From positions 496,001-560,000 of the forward strand of contig CALRRO020000001.1 in NCBI GenBank assembly GCA_943370595.1: a stretch of DNA of 64,000 bases. The letters are read 5' to 3'. This DNA is from Piscinibacter sp943370595 (GTDB lineage: Bacteria > Pseudomonadota > Gammaproteobacteria > Burkholderiales > Burkholderiaceae_C). The translations under genes were made by a program, and so were the position numbers. The notes below the pieces were generated by a model that ran no database searches, was not told the origin of the DNA, and saw only the letters and a list, made by a program, of their open reading frames with translations. This document shows, in pieces, positions 54,415 through 63,700 of the stretch; position 1 is the first letter of the stretch; each line of letters opens with the position of its first letter.

Positions 54415-56454
54415 TCACTGCAGGCGCACGGCGGCGTCGAAGTACCAGGTCCGGCGGATCTCGACCACGTCGAAGTCGCGGGCCAGTGCCAGCGGGAAGG
54501 TCGGATAGGGGCGCTGGCTCTCGATGATGCGGCGGATCGCTTCGTCGATCTCGGCCACGCCGCTGGAGACGACGAAGGTGACCGACTCGACCGAGCCGTC
54601 GCTGCGCACGGCCACCGTCACCATCGGCGGCGTGTGCGGCCGTTTCGACAGCTCGCGGATCGTGTCGGGCAAGGTGTTGAGCTGGATCTTGCGCGCCCAG
54701 GCCTCGGCGTACTGCACCAGCTGCGCGTTCGGATCGGTGCGGCCCCACAGCCTCGCGCGGCGCGCAGTGCTCAGCGAAAAGGGCAGCGTGCTCGACGCCG
54801 CGGCGGCCTTCGCCGCGTCCCGGCGGTCGGCCTCCTCGTCGAGCTGGCGCCCGATGGCGCGCAGCACCGCTTCCCTCTTTGCGGCCTCCTCCTGAGCGGC
54901 ATCGCGAGCCGCTGAAGCCTGGCGTGCCGCCTCCTGGCGTGCGGCGGCCTGCCGCTGCGCCTCTTGCTGCGCAGCCGCCTGCCGTGCTGCTTCCTGACGC
55001 TCCGCTTCCTGCCGCGCGGCCTCGGCGCGTGCGGCCTCCTGGCGCGCGGCGGCCTGCCGCTGCGCCTCCAGCTGCGAGGCCGCTTGTCGTGCTGCTTCCT
55101 GGCGCTCTGCCTCCTGCCGCGCGGCCTCGGCGCGTGCGGCCTCCTGACGTACGGCGGCCTGCCGCTGCGCCTCCAGCTGCGCGGCCGCTTGTCGTGCTGC
55201 TTCCTGGCGCTCTGCTTCCTGCCGCGCGGCCTCGGCGCGTGCCGCCTCCTGGCGTGCAGCGGCCTGCCGCTGCGCCTCCAGTTGCGCGGCCGCTTGTCGT
55301 GCTGCTTCCTGGCGCTCCACTTCCTGCCGCGCGGCCTCGGCGCGTGCCGCCTCCTGGCGTGCGGCGGCCTGCCGCTGCGCCTCCAGTTGCGCGGCCGCTT
55401 GTCGTGCCACTTCCTGGCGTTCGGCCTCTAGCCGTGAAGCCTCGGCGCGTGCTGCCTCCTGGCGAGCGGCAGTCTGCCGCTGCGCCTCCAGTTGCGCGGC
55501 AGCCTGTCGTGCTGCTTCCTGGCGCTCCGCTTCTTGGCGCGCGGCCTCGGCACGCGAGGCCTCTTCGCGCGCTAGAGCCTCGCGCGCGAGTGCCTGCTGT
55601 TGCGCCTCGCGGCGAGCCTCGGCCTTCCGGGCCGACTCGATGCGTTCGGCCTCCAGCCGGGCGGCCTCGGCGCGTGCGGCTTCCTGACGTTCGGCCTCCT
55701 GCCGCGCGGCTTCGGCGCGCTGCGCTTCAAGTTCCAACTCGGCGGCATCGCGCGACGGCGCCGGCGTAGCCTCCGGACTCGACGCGCTGGGCGCGATCGC
55801 GACGACGGCCACGGGCGGCGGAGGTTCGACACGCGCCACAGGCGCAGGCTCGGCCACGGCCGGAACCGGAACCGGAACCGGGGCCGGGGCAGGAGCCATG
55901 GCCACTCGCTCCACCGGTGGTGGCAGCGGCACCGCGTCGACCACGGCGGGGGGTGGCGCCTCGGCCGGCGGCGCTGGCTCGCTCACTGGCGTCTGGGCCA
56001 CCACCGCGGCGGGCGGCTGAAGTGTCGGGGGTGCCGGTGGCTCCGCCGGCAACGATGGCGGCGGTGGCGCCGGGCTCGGGCGCGGCGCCGGCGAGCGAGC
56101 GCTGCGGGCCCGCGGCGGCGGCTCTTCCACCGCCGGCTTCGGCGGGGACGGCGTCGGCGCAGCCGGCATCGGCGTCAGCACGATGCGCAGCTCGGGCACC
56201 TCCGCACGCCGATCACGCCACGGCAGCCCCAGGCCGGGCAACCCCGCTGCCTCGCCACCGAACTGCAGACTCAGCAGCAGTGCGTGCATCAGCAGCGACA
56301 GCAGCAGCGCCAGGATCAAGGGGCGCTGTTCGTGCCGCGTGCGGTCGTTCAGCCGCTGCAGCCACCCGGGCGCCGGCGCGGTCTGCGAATTGAGCGTGCG
56401 CGCGGGCGGCGGCGCTGCCGCGCCGGTCTCTTTCGTGTTCCGCATGCGGGCCAT
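54415..56454 (-). CDS. TonB/TolA-like energy transducer with long tandem-repeat coiled coil
   Basis: 679 residues. One N-terminal membrane helix (RPLILALLLSLLMHALLLSLQF, about 44-65) is followed by a Pro/Ala-rich periplasmic stretch (about 85-230), then a highly charged Ala/Glu/Arg/Gln coiled coil (about 235-555) built partly from a 35-residue unit repeated six times, and a C-terminal TonB-like domain (about 580-679: PPMVTVAVRSDGSVESVTFVVSSGVAEIDEAIRRII). The architecture combines a TolA-like helix with a TonB-like end. It would link an inner-membrane proton motor to outer-membrane partners. No ExbB/ExbD genes are in the window. ATG 56454 was chosen; ATG 56445 and GTG 56469 are alternatives. 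Confidence 0.82.
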   Translation of the reverse strand: MARMRNTKETGAAAPPPARTLNSQTAPAPGWLQRLNDRTRHEQRPLILALLLSLLMHALLLSLQFGGEAAGLPGLGLPWRDRRAEVPELRIVLTPMPAAPTPSPPKPAVEEPPPRARSARSPAPRPSPAPPPPSLPAEPPAPPTLQPPAAVVAQTPVSEPAPPAEAPPPAVVDAVPLPPPVERVAMAPAPAPVPVPVPAVAEPAPVARVEPPPPVAVVAIAPSASSPEATPAPSRDAAELELEAQRAEAARQEAERQEAARAEAARLEAERIESARKAEARREAQQQALAREALAREEASRAEAARQEAERQEAARQAAAQLEAQRQTAARQEAARAEASRLEAERQEVARQAAAQLEAQRQAAARQEAARAEAARQEVERQEAARQAAAQLEAQRQAAARQEAARAEAARQEAERQEAARQAAAQLEAQRQAAVRQEAARAEAARQEAERQEAARQAASQLEAQRQAAARQEAARAEAARQEAERQEAARQAAAQQEAQRQAAARQEAARQASAARDAAQEEAAKREAVLRAIGRQLDEEADRRDAAKAAAASSTLPFSLSTARRARLWGRTDPNAQLVQYAEAWARKIQLNTLPDTIRELSKRPHTPPMVTVAVRSDGSVESVTFVVSSGVAEIDEAIRRIIESQRPYPTFPLALARDFDVVEIRRTWYFDAAVRLQ
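54956..55585 (-). repeat. 105-bp tandem repeat array in the TonB/TolA-like gene
   Basis: The 10-mer TGCGCCTCCA (one copy altered) recurs at 54956, 55061, 55166, 55271, 55376 and 55481, exactly 105 bp apart. Each unit encodes 35 residues of Ala/Glu/Arg/Gln heptad-like sequence. Units differ by scattered substitutions and no frame is lost. Such arrays can change copy number by slippage or recombination. Confidence 0.9.
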
Positions 56455-56502
56455 TGCGCGGATTGTCACATCCGACTTCGGCCCGGCCGGGCCGGCCAGC
56501 GC

Positions 56503-56868
56503 TCAGCCGCGCAGTGCGGCAATGCGCCCGGGCAGGCCCGTCAGCGCGTCATCGACCACCGGTGCGAGTTCACGGCGCAGCGCGCGCTCGATCAGCTGGC
56601 GAGCCGCCTGCGCATGCGGCAGCACCGGGCCGGCGAAGTGGATGGTCTCGCCCTCGGCCACCAGCAGCGTCGGGAAGTCGACCACGTCGAGGCCGCCCAG
56701 CGCGCTTTCGTCGTCCTCGATGTCGACCCAGCGGAACTGCACCTGCGCGCCGAACTGCCGCTGCAGCGCCTCGAAGGTGGCGCGGTACTCGTCGCAGGTG
56801 CGGCACCAGGCGGCACACAGGCACGCCACCAGGAACGGCGGCGGGTCGAGACGGGCGTCGGTGTGCAT
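56503..56868 (-). CDS. Thioredoxin-like protein
   Basis: 121 residues. Thioredoxin fold with active site AAWCRTCDEYR (C-x-x-C), then LQRQFGAQVQFRWVDIEDDESALGGLDVVDFPTLLVAEG with the cis-proline in VVDFPTL. The C-terminal helix is longer than in TrxA. There is no signal peptide from ATG 56868, so it should act in the cytoplasm. Upstream starts to 56943 are possible but add nothing family-like. It lies 48 bp upstream of the TonB-like gene and may be co-transcribed with it. Confidence 0.8.
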   Translation of the reverse strand: MHTDARLDPPPFLVACLCAAWCRTCDEYRATFEALQRQFGAQVQFRWVDIEDDESALGGLDVVDFPTLLVAEGETIHFAGPVLPHAQAARQLIERALRRELAPVVDDALTGLPGRIAALRG

Positions 56869-57057
56869 GCGCCGCAGTGTGCCGCAGCGCGGGCTCAATC
56901 TGCCCGCGGCGGCCTGGGCCTCGGGCATCGCGGCCTCCACCATCGTGTTCGCCGCGGGGGCGGTCGTGGCGGCTCTGCAGCGGCCGCTAACGCTTCGCTA
57001 ACGCCCCGCTGCCTACAACTCGTTCCGTGGCCCCTCGGCGGGGCCAGGGAGCGGAAC

Positions 57058-60000
57058 ATGAAGCGCAGTTGGCAGTGGCTCGGGGTGATCGGCCTGGCGG
57101 TCGCCGTGGTGGGGTGTGGCGGCGGCGCAGTCGGCGAGTCGCCCGACGCGGCGCCCGACACGCCTGCCTTTTCGCTCGATACGCTGGATGCGGCCGGCGG
57201 GCAGGTGGTGGGTTCAGGCGGTGTCACCGTCGTCGTTCCCGAAGGCGCGCTCGCGGCGCCGGTGACGCTGCGCATCGCGGCCGACGCAGCGGGTGCGCCA
57301 CCGCTGCCGGCGTCGATGCGGCCGGCCGGCGAGGTCTGGGCCGTCACGCCGGGCGGGCTGCCGCTCGCGCAGGCCGTCGAGCTGCGGATCCCCCGGCCGA
57401 ACGCCGCGATCCCGGAGGACGAGGAACTCGCGCTGGTGCAGGTGGATGCGCAACGGCAGTGGCAGGCCGTGGGAGCGCTCGACCGGGCGACCGGAGAACT
57501 CGTCGCCCAGGTCCAGCGCCTCGGCCATTTCGCCGTCGTGGCCGTGCCGCGGCCGCTCAAGGCGGCGCTGGCCACGACATTGCCGATCGCGTATTCGATG
57601 AGCATGACCTGCAGCAACGGCTCGTGTCTGGACCTGCCGGTCGTACCCACCGAGATCCGCGTCACGGTGAAGTCGAACGGCGGCGTCTTCCCTGCGTCGT
57701 GCGTCAATCCCACGCTGCGTGTGCTGCCGCCGGGTGTCGTCCGGGGCGTGGACGTTGCGCTGCCACTTTTCGGCGGTACCGTCACGCGCACCCTGACTCG
57801 GCCCAGTACCAGCACGCTGCGCAACTTCAGCGAAGCGACCGTCCGGTGCGCCAACGGCAGCGTGATCTTCTCGGAGCTCAGGCAATTCCTGTGGCAGAAC
57901 TCCCCGGACTACCCCGGGCTTGCCGTTGACTGGTCGCCCCCCGCGCTGCAGGCCACACCGGGCGAGAAGCTGACGATCAGTGCGCTGTTCAGGGGCGGTG
58001 CGGCGAAGCTGGTGGGCTTCGAGGAATTCCGATCTCCTACCCCGGAAGACCGCGCGTTGATCACCTGGGAACGCAGCGACGACGACGGCCTGTCGTGGCG
58101 CGCCATCGGCACTTCCTATCAGGACGAGAGCCCGGACCCCAAGCCCAGCGCTGCAGTCAAGAAGTGGTTCGTCTGGAAGATGAGCACCCGGCTCGCCGTG
58201 ACGGCGGCCGACGCGAACGCGCTGTTCCGCGCCCGCGCCTGCTACACCCCGCCCGGCGTCGCGGCGCCGCCCTGCGTGGCCACGAAGCCGGCGCGCCTGA
58301 CGCTCATCAACGCGCCCACGCTGCCCGAGATCAAGTCGCCGCCGAAGCCGCTGCGCATCGTGGCCGGCCAGACGGCCAGCTTCAGCGTCGGCGTCTCGGG
58401 CCTGCCGGTGCCCACGCTGCAGTGGCAGCAGCGGCCGGCCAACTCCACGGCGACCTGGACGAACATCGCCGGCGCCACCGCCGCGAGCTACACCACCGGC
58501 GTGCTGGGCCTGCCGAACAACGGCCAGCAGTACCGCTTGGTCGCCACGAACGCAGTGGGCAGCACGCCGAGCCTGCCGGTCACGGTGTCGGTCGATGCCA
58601 GGGCGGTGGCGCCCACCATCGTGAACGCGCCACTGCCGATCACCGTCCTCACCGGCAGCGACGCGGTGTTCGCGGTGCGCGCCGCCGGCACCGATGCGCT
58701 GAGCTTCCAGTGGCGTCGCAACGGCGTGAACCTGACCGGCGCGAACAGCGCGGTGCTGCGCCTGCCCGCGGTGGACGCCACGAAGGCGGGCGACTACAGC
58801 GTGGTCGTCACCAACGCCGTGGGCAGCGTCGCCAGTGCGGCGGGCCGCCTCACGGTCAGCGCCATTCCCGTGAGCGTGGTGCCACCCACCATTGTTGCCG
58901 GCCCGGCATCGGCGAGCGTGGCACAGGGGCAGTCGGTCACCTTCACCGTGGGCGTCACCGGCACCGGCCCGTTCACCTACCAGTGGCTGAAGGGTGGAAT
59001 CCCCATCGATGGGGCCACCGCGGCCGGGTACACGATCGCATCGGCGCAGCCGGGCGATGCGGACAGCTACTCGGTCATCGTCACCTCCGGTGCCATCGGC
59101 GTCACCAGCCCCGCGGCGGCGCTGGACATCACTGCCGTGGCCCCGCCGTCGGCACCGACGATCACCACCCAGCCCGTCTCGGTGGTGGTGGTGCCCGGCG
59201 CGACCACCACGCTGGCGGTGGCGGCCAGCGGCACCGGGCCGCTCGCCTACCAGTGGTTCCAGGACGGCTCGCCGATCACGCCGGGCAACGGCCCGACGCT
59301 GACCCTGGACTCGATCGCCTCGATCTCGAACGGCAGCTACACGGTGACCGTGGGCAACGCGCTCGGCAGCGTCACGTCGGAGCCGGCGGAAGTGCTCGTC
59401 GCTGGGGCGCCCCAGGTCGGGACGGTGGCCGACGTCTATGAGGTGTCGGAGGGGAGCGTCGGGGAGTTCACCATTTCGGCCATTGGCAGCGGGCTGCGCT
59501 ACCAGTGGACGCGCAATGGCGTGGCGATCCCGGGTGCCACCGAGGCGAACTACACGACGCCGGTGCTCGCGCTGGCCGACAGCGGCGCGGTGTACGGCGT
59601 GATCGTCTACAACGGCGCGGGGCTGGTGATCGTTCCCGGGACACTGCTCACTGTCACACCCGCCGGTCCGCCGCCCGGCATGGTGCTGTTCGCCGGCGAC
59701 TTCTCGTCCGCCGGCACCGCCATCGGCACCGGCACGGCCGCGCGCTTCGACAGCCCGCAGGGCCTGACGGCCGACGCGTCCGGCAACCTCTACGTGGCCA
59801 GCAGCAACGGCAAGTTCGTCTCGAAGATCGACCCCGGCGCGGCGGTGACGCACCTGTTCTTCGCCTCCATCACGGCCACGAGCTTCTTTGCCAACCCCGC
59901 GCTGGCGCCGGACGGCTCGCTGTTCGTCGGCAGCAACAGCTGGTGCGGGCTGTGGCGCGCCGAGCCGCCGCTGACCGCGCCGGCACCGGTGACCGAGATC

Positions 60001-60651
60001 ACGCTGGCCAACTGCCCGGTGTACAGCTCGAACGGCCTGTCGGTCGACCCGCTGGGGCGCGTCGCCATCGCCGACACCTCCCGGCACGCGATCATCCTCG
60101 CCACCCAGCAGCCGGGCGGTGCGTGGACGCAGAGCTACTTCGCCGGCGGAACCAACTACTTCGATGGTGACGCCAACCGCGGCAGCACCGACGCCACCGG
60201 CACCGCGGCGCGCTTCTCCGGGCCCACCGGCCTGGCCTACGCGGCCAACGGCGACCTGTTCGTGGCCGACCACGACAACGGCACGATCCGGCGCATCACG
60301 CCGGCCGGCGAGGTCAGCACCTTCGCCGGTGCGGCGGGGCAGCAGAGCACGCTCGACGGCACCGGCACCGCCGCGCGCTTCGACCGGCCCTACGGGCTGA
60401 CTTTCGACCCGGACGGCAACCTGATCGTGCTGCAGCTCGGCGCGTCGACCGCCGCGCCGGCCTGGGTGCGCCGCGTCACGATGGGCGGGGTGGTGACGAC
60501 ACTCTTCGACGCGCGGGCCGAAGCGGCGGCGCTGGCGTCCGATGGCAACGCGGTGGCCAATGCGCGCAGCGTCAAGGGCATCGCCGCGCCGGGCAGCAAG
60601 CGCATTGCGATCAGCGCCGGCAATGCGGTGCTCGTGCGCACGCTGCCGTGA
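57058..60651 (+). CDS. Large surface lipoprotein with Ig-like domains and NHL-type propeller
   Basis: 1197 residues. Lipobox VVGC at the end of the signal peptide, then a Gly-rich tether. A ZU5-like segment (GGQVVGSGGVTVVVPEGALAAPVTLRI) lies near 45-75. At least four Ig-like domains follow (about 430-870), each with a QWxxxG or YQWxxxG core and an NAVGS or NALGS edge strand. The C-terminal third (about 875-1197) has NHL-like blades: GTGTAARFDSPQGLTADASGNLYVA, GLAYAANGDLFVADHDNGTIRRITPAGEVSTFAG and ARFDRPYGLTFDPDGNL. It is probably exposed at the cell surface or in the periplasm for adhesion or carbohydrate binding. GGGAG precedes the ATG. Confidence 0.87.
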   Translation: MKRSWQWLGVIGLAVAVVGCGGGAVGESPDAAPDTPAFSLDTLDAAGGQVVGSGGVTVVVPEGALAAPVTLRIAADAAGAPPLPASMRPAGEVWAVTPGGLPLAQAVELRIPRPNAAIPEDEELALVQVDAQRQWQAVGALDRATGELVAQVQRLGHFAVVAVPRPLKAALATTLPIAYSMSMTCSNGSCLDLPVVPTEIRVTVKSNGGVFPASCVNPTLRVLPPGVVRGVDVALPLFGGTVTRTLTRPSTSTLRNFSEATVRCANGSVIFSELRQFLWQNSPDYPGLAVDWSPPALQATPGEKLTISALFRGGAAKLVGFEEFRSPTPEDRALITWERSDDDGLSWRAIGTSYQDESPDPKPSAAVKKWFVWKMSTRLAVTAADANALFRARACYTPPGVAAPPCVATKPARLTLINAPTLPEIKSPPKPLRIVAGQTASFSVGVSGLPVPTLQWQQRPANSTATWTNIAGATAASYTTGVLGLPNNGQQYRLVATNAVGSTPSLPVTVSVDARAVAPTIVNAPLPITVLTGSDAVFAVRAAGTDALSFQWRRNGVNLTGANSAVLRLPAVDATKAGDYSVVVTNAVGSVASAAGRLTVSAIPVSVVPPTIVAGPASASVAQGQSVTFTVGVTGTGPFTYQWLKGGIPIDGATAAGYTIASAQPGDADSYSVIVTSGAIGVTSPAAALDITAVAPPSAPTITTQPVSVVVVPGATTTLAVAASGTGPLAYQWFQDGSPITPGNGPTLTLDSIASISNGSYTVTVGNALGSVTSEPAEVLVAGAPQVGTVADVYEVSEGSVGEFTISAIGSGLRYQWTRNGVAIPGATEANYTTPVLALADSGAVYGVIVYNGAGLVIVPGTLLTVTPAGPPPGMVLFAGDFSSAGTAIGTGTAARFDSPQGLTADASGNLYVASSNGKFVSKIDPGAAVTHLFFASITATSFFANPALAPDGSLFVGSNSWCGLWRAEPPLTAPAPVTEITLANCPVYSSNGLSVDPLGRVAIADTSRHAIILATQQPGGAWTQSYFAGGTNYFDGDANRGSTDATGTAARFSGPTGLAYAANGDLFVADHDNGTIRRITPAGEVSTFAGAAGQQSTLDGTGTAARFDRPYGLTFDPDGNLIVLQLGASTAAPAWVRRVTMGGVVTTLFDARAEAAALASDGNAVANARSVKGIAAPGSKRIAISAGNAVLVRTLP

Positions 60652-60731
60652 CGGCTTCGGCGTCCGCCGACGTGCGGGTGCGTCCGCTGCCGCTAGCATC
60701 GGGCGCAACGAACCACTTCGCCCCTGCACCC

Positions 60732-63700
60732 ATGCAGTTGCACCTGAGCGGGACGCCCCGCGCCGCGCCTCCCGGTGGCCCGCCGCAGGGGTTGGCCGCG
60801 CTCGACGCTGCATTGCTCGCGTGGCTCGCCCTCGAAGGCCCCACGCCGCGCAACCGCCTGGCCGCGCTGCTGTGGCCGGAGAAGCCGCCGGAGGCCGCGC
60901 GCAACTCGCTGCGTCAGCGCCTCTTCCAGCTGCGGCGGCAGGTCGGCGTCGACCTGGTCGTGCCCGGCGCCACCGCCGCCACCGCCGCCCTGGCCGAGGG
61001 CGTGTCGCACGACCTGCACGAAGCCGACACGCTGCTCGATGGCGTGCCGCTCGAGGTCGGCGGCGAGTTCGCGCAGTGGCTCGCGCTGCAGCGCGACCGG
61101 CGCCGTGGCCGTGTGCGCCGCTCGCTGGCCGAACTTGCCGAGATGGCCGAGTCGGCGAAGGACTGGGACGATGCGCTGACCCATGCGCGCGAACTGCTCG
61201 CGCTCGAACCGCTCAGCGAGGAGGCACACCGGCGTGTGATCCGCCTGCATTACCTGCGCGGCGACCGTGCAGCGGCGCTGCTGGCCTTCGACCACTGCGA
61301 ACAGGTGCTGAAGGACGAGGTGGGTGCGCGGCCGTCGGCGGAGACGATGGCGCTGCTGGCCACCGTGCAGAGCTCCGCACTCACTGCAGAACTGCAGCAT
61401 GCCGGACGGGTGCCGGCGTCGCTGCTGCGTCCACCGCGCCTCGTGGGTCGCGAGCGGGAGTGGGCTTCCCTGGAAGACGCCTGGCAGCGCCGGCGGCCGG
61501 CGCTGGTGATCGGTGACGCTGGCGTGGGCAAGTCGAGACTGCTGGACGACTTCGCGCGCTCGAAGGCCGCGGTCCTGCGGTTCGGTGCGCGGCCCGGCGA
61601 TGAACGCGTGTCCTACGCGAGCGTGTCGCGGCTGTTGCGGTTGCTGCCGCACGCGGCCCTTCGGTCTTTGCCGCAAGGGGTTCGCAATTGCTTGGCGGGT
61701 CTCCTGCCCGAGTTGGGCGAACCCGAGCTGCTGCACGACGAGGCCGCTCGAACGCGCCTGTTCAATGCCTGCGCATCGGCCCTGTCGGGTGCGGCCGAGG
61801 GGATCGACGCGTGCGCGGTGGACGATCTCCAGTACGCCGACGCCGCCAGCGTCGAGCTGCTGCGGTTCCTGGTCGACACGCTGTCCCTGCGGTGGTTCAT
61901 CGCATCGCGTCCGGCGGATCCGGGGCAGCCTGCGTTCGGCTGGATCCAGGGGCTGCTCACCGCTTCGGGTGCGAACGTGGTGCGCCTGGAGCCGTTGGCG
62001 CGCGACGGCGTTGCGGCCCTCGTCGATTCGCTCGACCTTCCGCTCGCACCGGCCTGGCGCGACGCCGACGAGCTGTACCGCCACACCGGGGGCAACCCGC
62101 TGTTCGTCCTGGAGACGGTCAAGACCTGCGGTCTCGACGGGGGCGCACGGCTCGCCCCCGTGCTGCGCGCCGCGCCCAGCGCGATCGCGCTGATCGACCA
62201 GCGCATCCGTCGCCTGTCGCCCGAGGCCGTCCAGCTGGCGCGCTGCGCCGCGGTGGCCGGGCCGGACTTCTCGACTGCCCTGGCGGTGCACGTGACCGGC
62301 CGGCGCGCCCTCGATCTCGCCGATCCCTGGGCCGAGCTCGAGGCGGCGCAGGTGCTCTGCGAGGGCGCATTCGCGCACGACCTCATCTACGAGGCGGCGC
62401 GTGCGTCGGTGCCCGCCTCGGTGGCGAGCCACCTGCACGCGGACATCGCCGCGTTCCTCGAGGCGCGCGGTGGCGAGCCGGTTCGCATCGCGGATCACTG
62501 GCAACAGGCGCAGTGCTGGCCGCAGGCGGCGCTGGCCTACCGGGCCGCCGCAGTCAGGGCCTACGACGCCGGGCGCGATGCCGAGCAGTGCGCGCTGCTG
62601 GCCAGCGCGGCCGACTGCTGCGAACGCGCGGGCGATGCGACCGGACGCTTCGAGGCCCTGCTGGCCCGGGCCCAGCAGCTCGTCACGAAGGACTTCTCCA
62701 CCGAGGTCGTCGCCGAGGTGGATCGACTGCAGGGCCTGGCCTCGACCGAGTTGCAGCGCCTCGATGCGTTCGCGGTGCGGCTCTTCCTGGCGGACAACCG
62801 GCACGAACATGTCAGCTATCTCGAGAACGTACCGACTGCAGTGGAGGCCGCGCGGGCCTTGGGGCGGCGCGACCTGGAGTTCGAACTGGTCCTGCTGTGG
62901 TCGGCCGCGTTGCGGCAGCTGGCACGCCCGAGCGAGTGTGCGGCCGTGCTCGAGGGCGTGCGCACCTGGGTCGAGGCCGAGGGTGATGTCGTCATGCGCT
63001 GGCGCCTGTCGGTCGAGATGGAGCTCGTGCTGGACCGGTGCGGACGCATGCAGGACGCCGTGTCCGTCTCGCAGCGCACCGTCGCCTTGGCCCGCGAGAC
63101 GCAGCGCAGGGACTGGGTCTGGATGTCGCTGGCCAATGCGGCCAGCCTGCTCTGCCGGACCGGCCGGGTTGCCGAGGGGTGCACGCTGTCGGAAGAGGCC
63201 TTGCGCGAGGCGGCCGCGGCCGGCGATGCGCAGCGCTCCCGCGTCGTCCAGGAGGAGACCGGGCTGGCCACCCGGCTCCGCGATCTCGGCCAGTACGCGC
63301 GGGCCTTGCCGATGCTCGAAACCAGCCTCGGCGTGTTCGAGTCGGCGAAGATGGTCAACGACGTGGCGCTCACGCAGTTCAGGCTCGGCCTGCTGCATGT
63401 CTTCCTCGGGCAGCCGGCGCGCGCGCACCCGCTGCTGGCCGCCCGGCCGGCGGACCTGCTGCCAGGCATCGCCCTCGTGCGAGACGTGCTGCGCGCCCAG
63501 ATCGCCGGCGGACGCGCCGGCAACGCGGTTGCGGAGATGCGTGCGGCGCTGGCGTCGCACGGAAGTCCAGCGGATGCCTTCCACGTCATCGCCACGCTCC
63601 TTGCGGCGCAGTCCGTCGGCGCCGACGAGGGCGAGGCCATAGCCGCGGCCATCGCCAACCGGGCGACCCGCGAGGGCCGCATGGGCATCGCAATGTCGGC

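Noticed and set aside
54956..55585. Regular direct repeats that could suggest a CRISPR array
   Set aside because: The units are directly adjacent with no unique spacers, keep an open reading frame and encode a coiled coil in the TonB/TolA-like protein.
57014..57019. TACAAC before the Ig-like lipoprotein gene as a regulon promoter
   Set aside because: The box matches the -10 type, but the region 30 bp upstream shows no recognisable palindrome.
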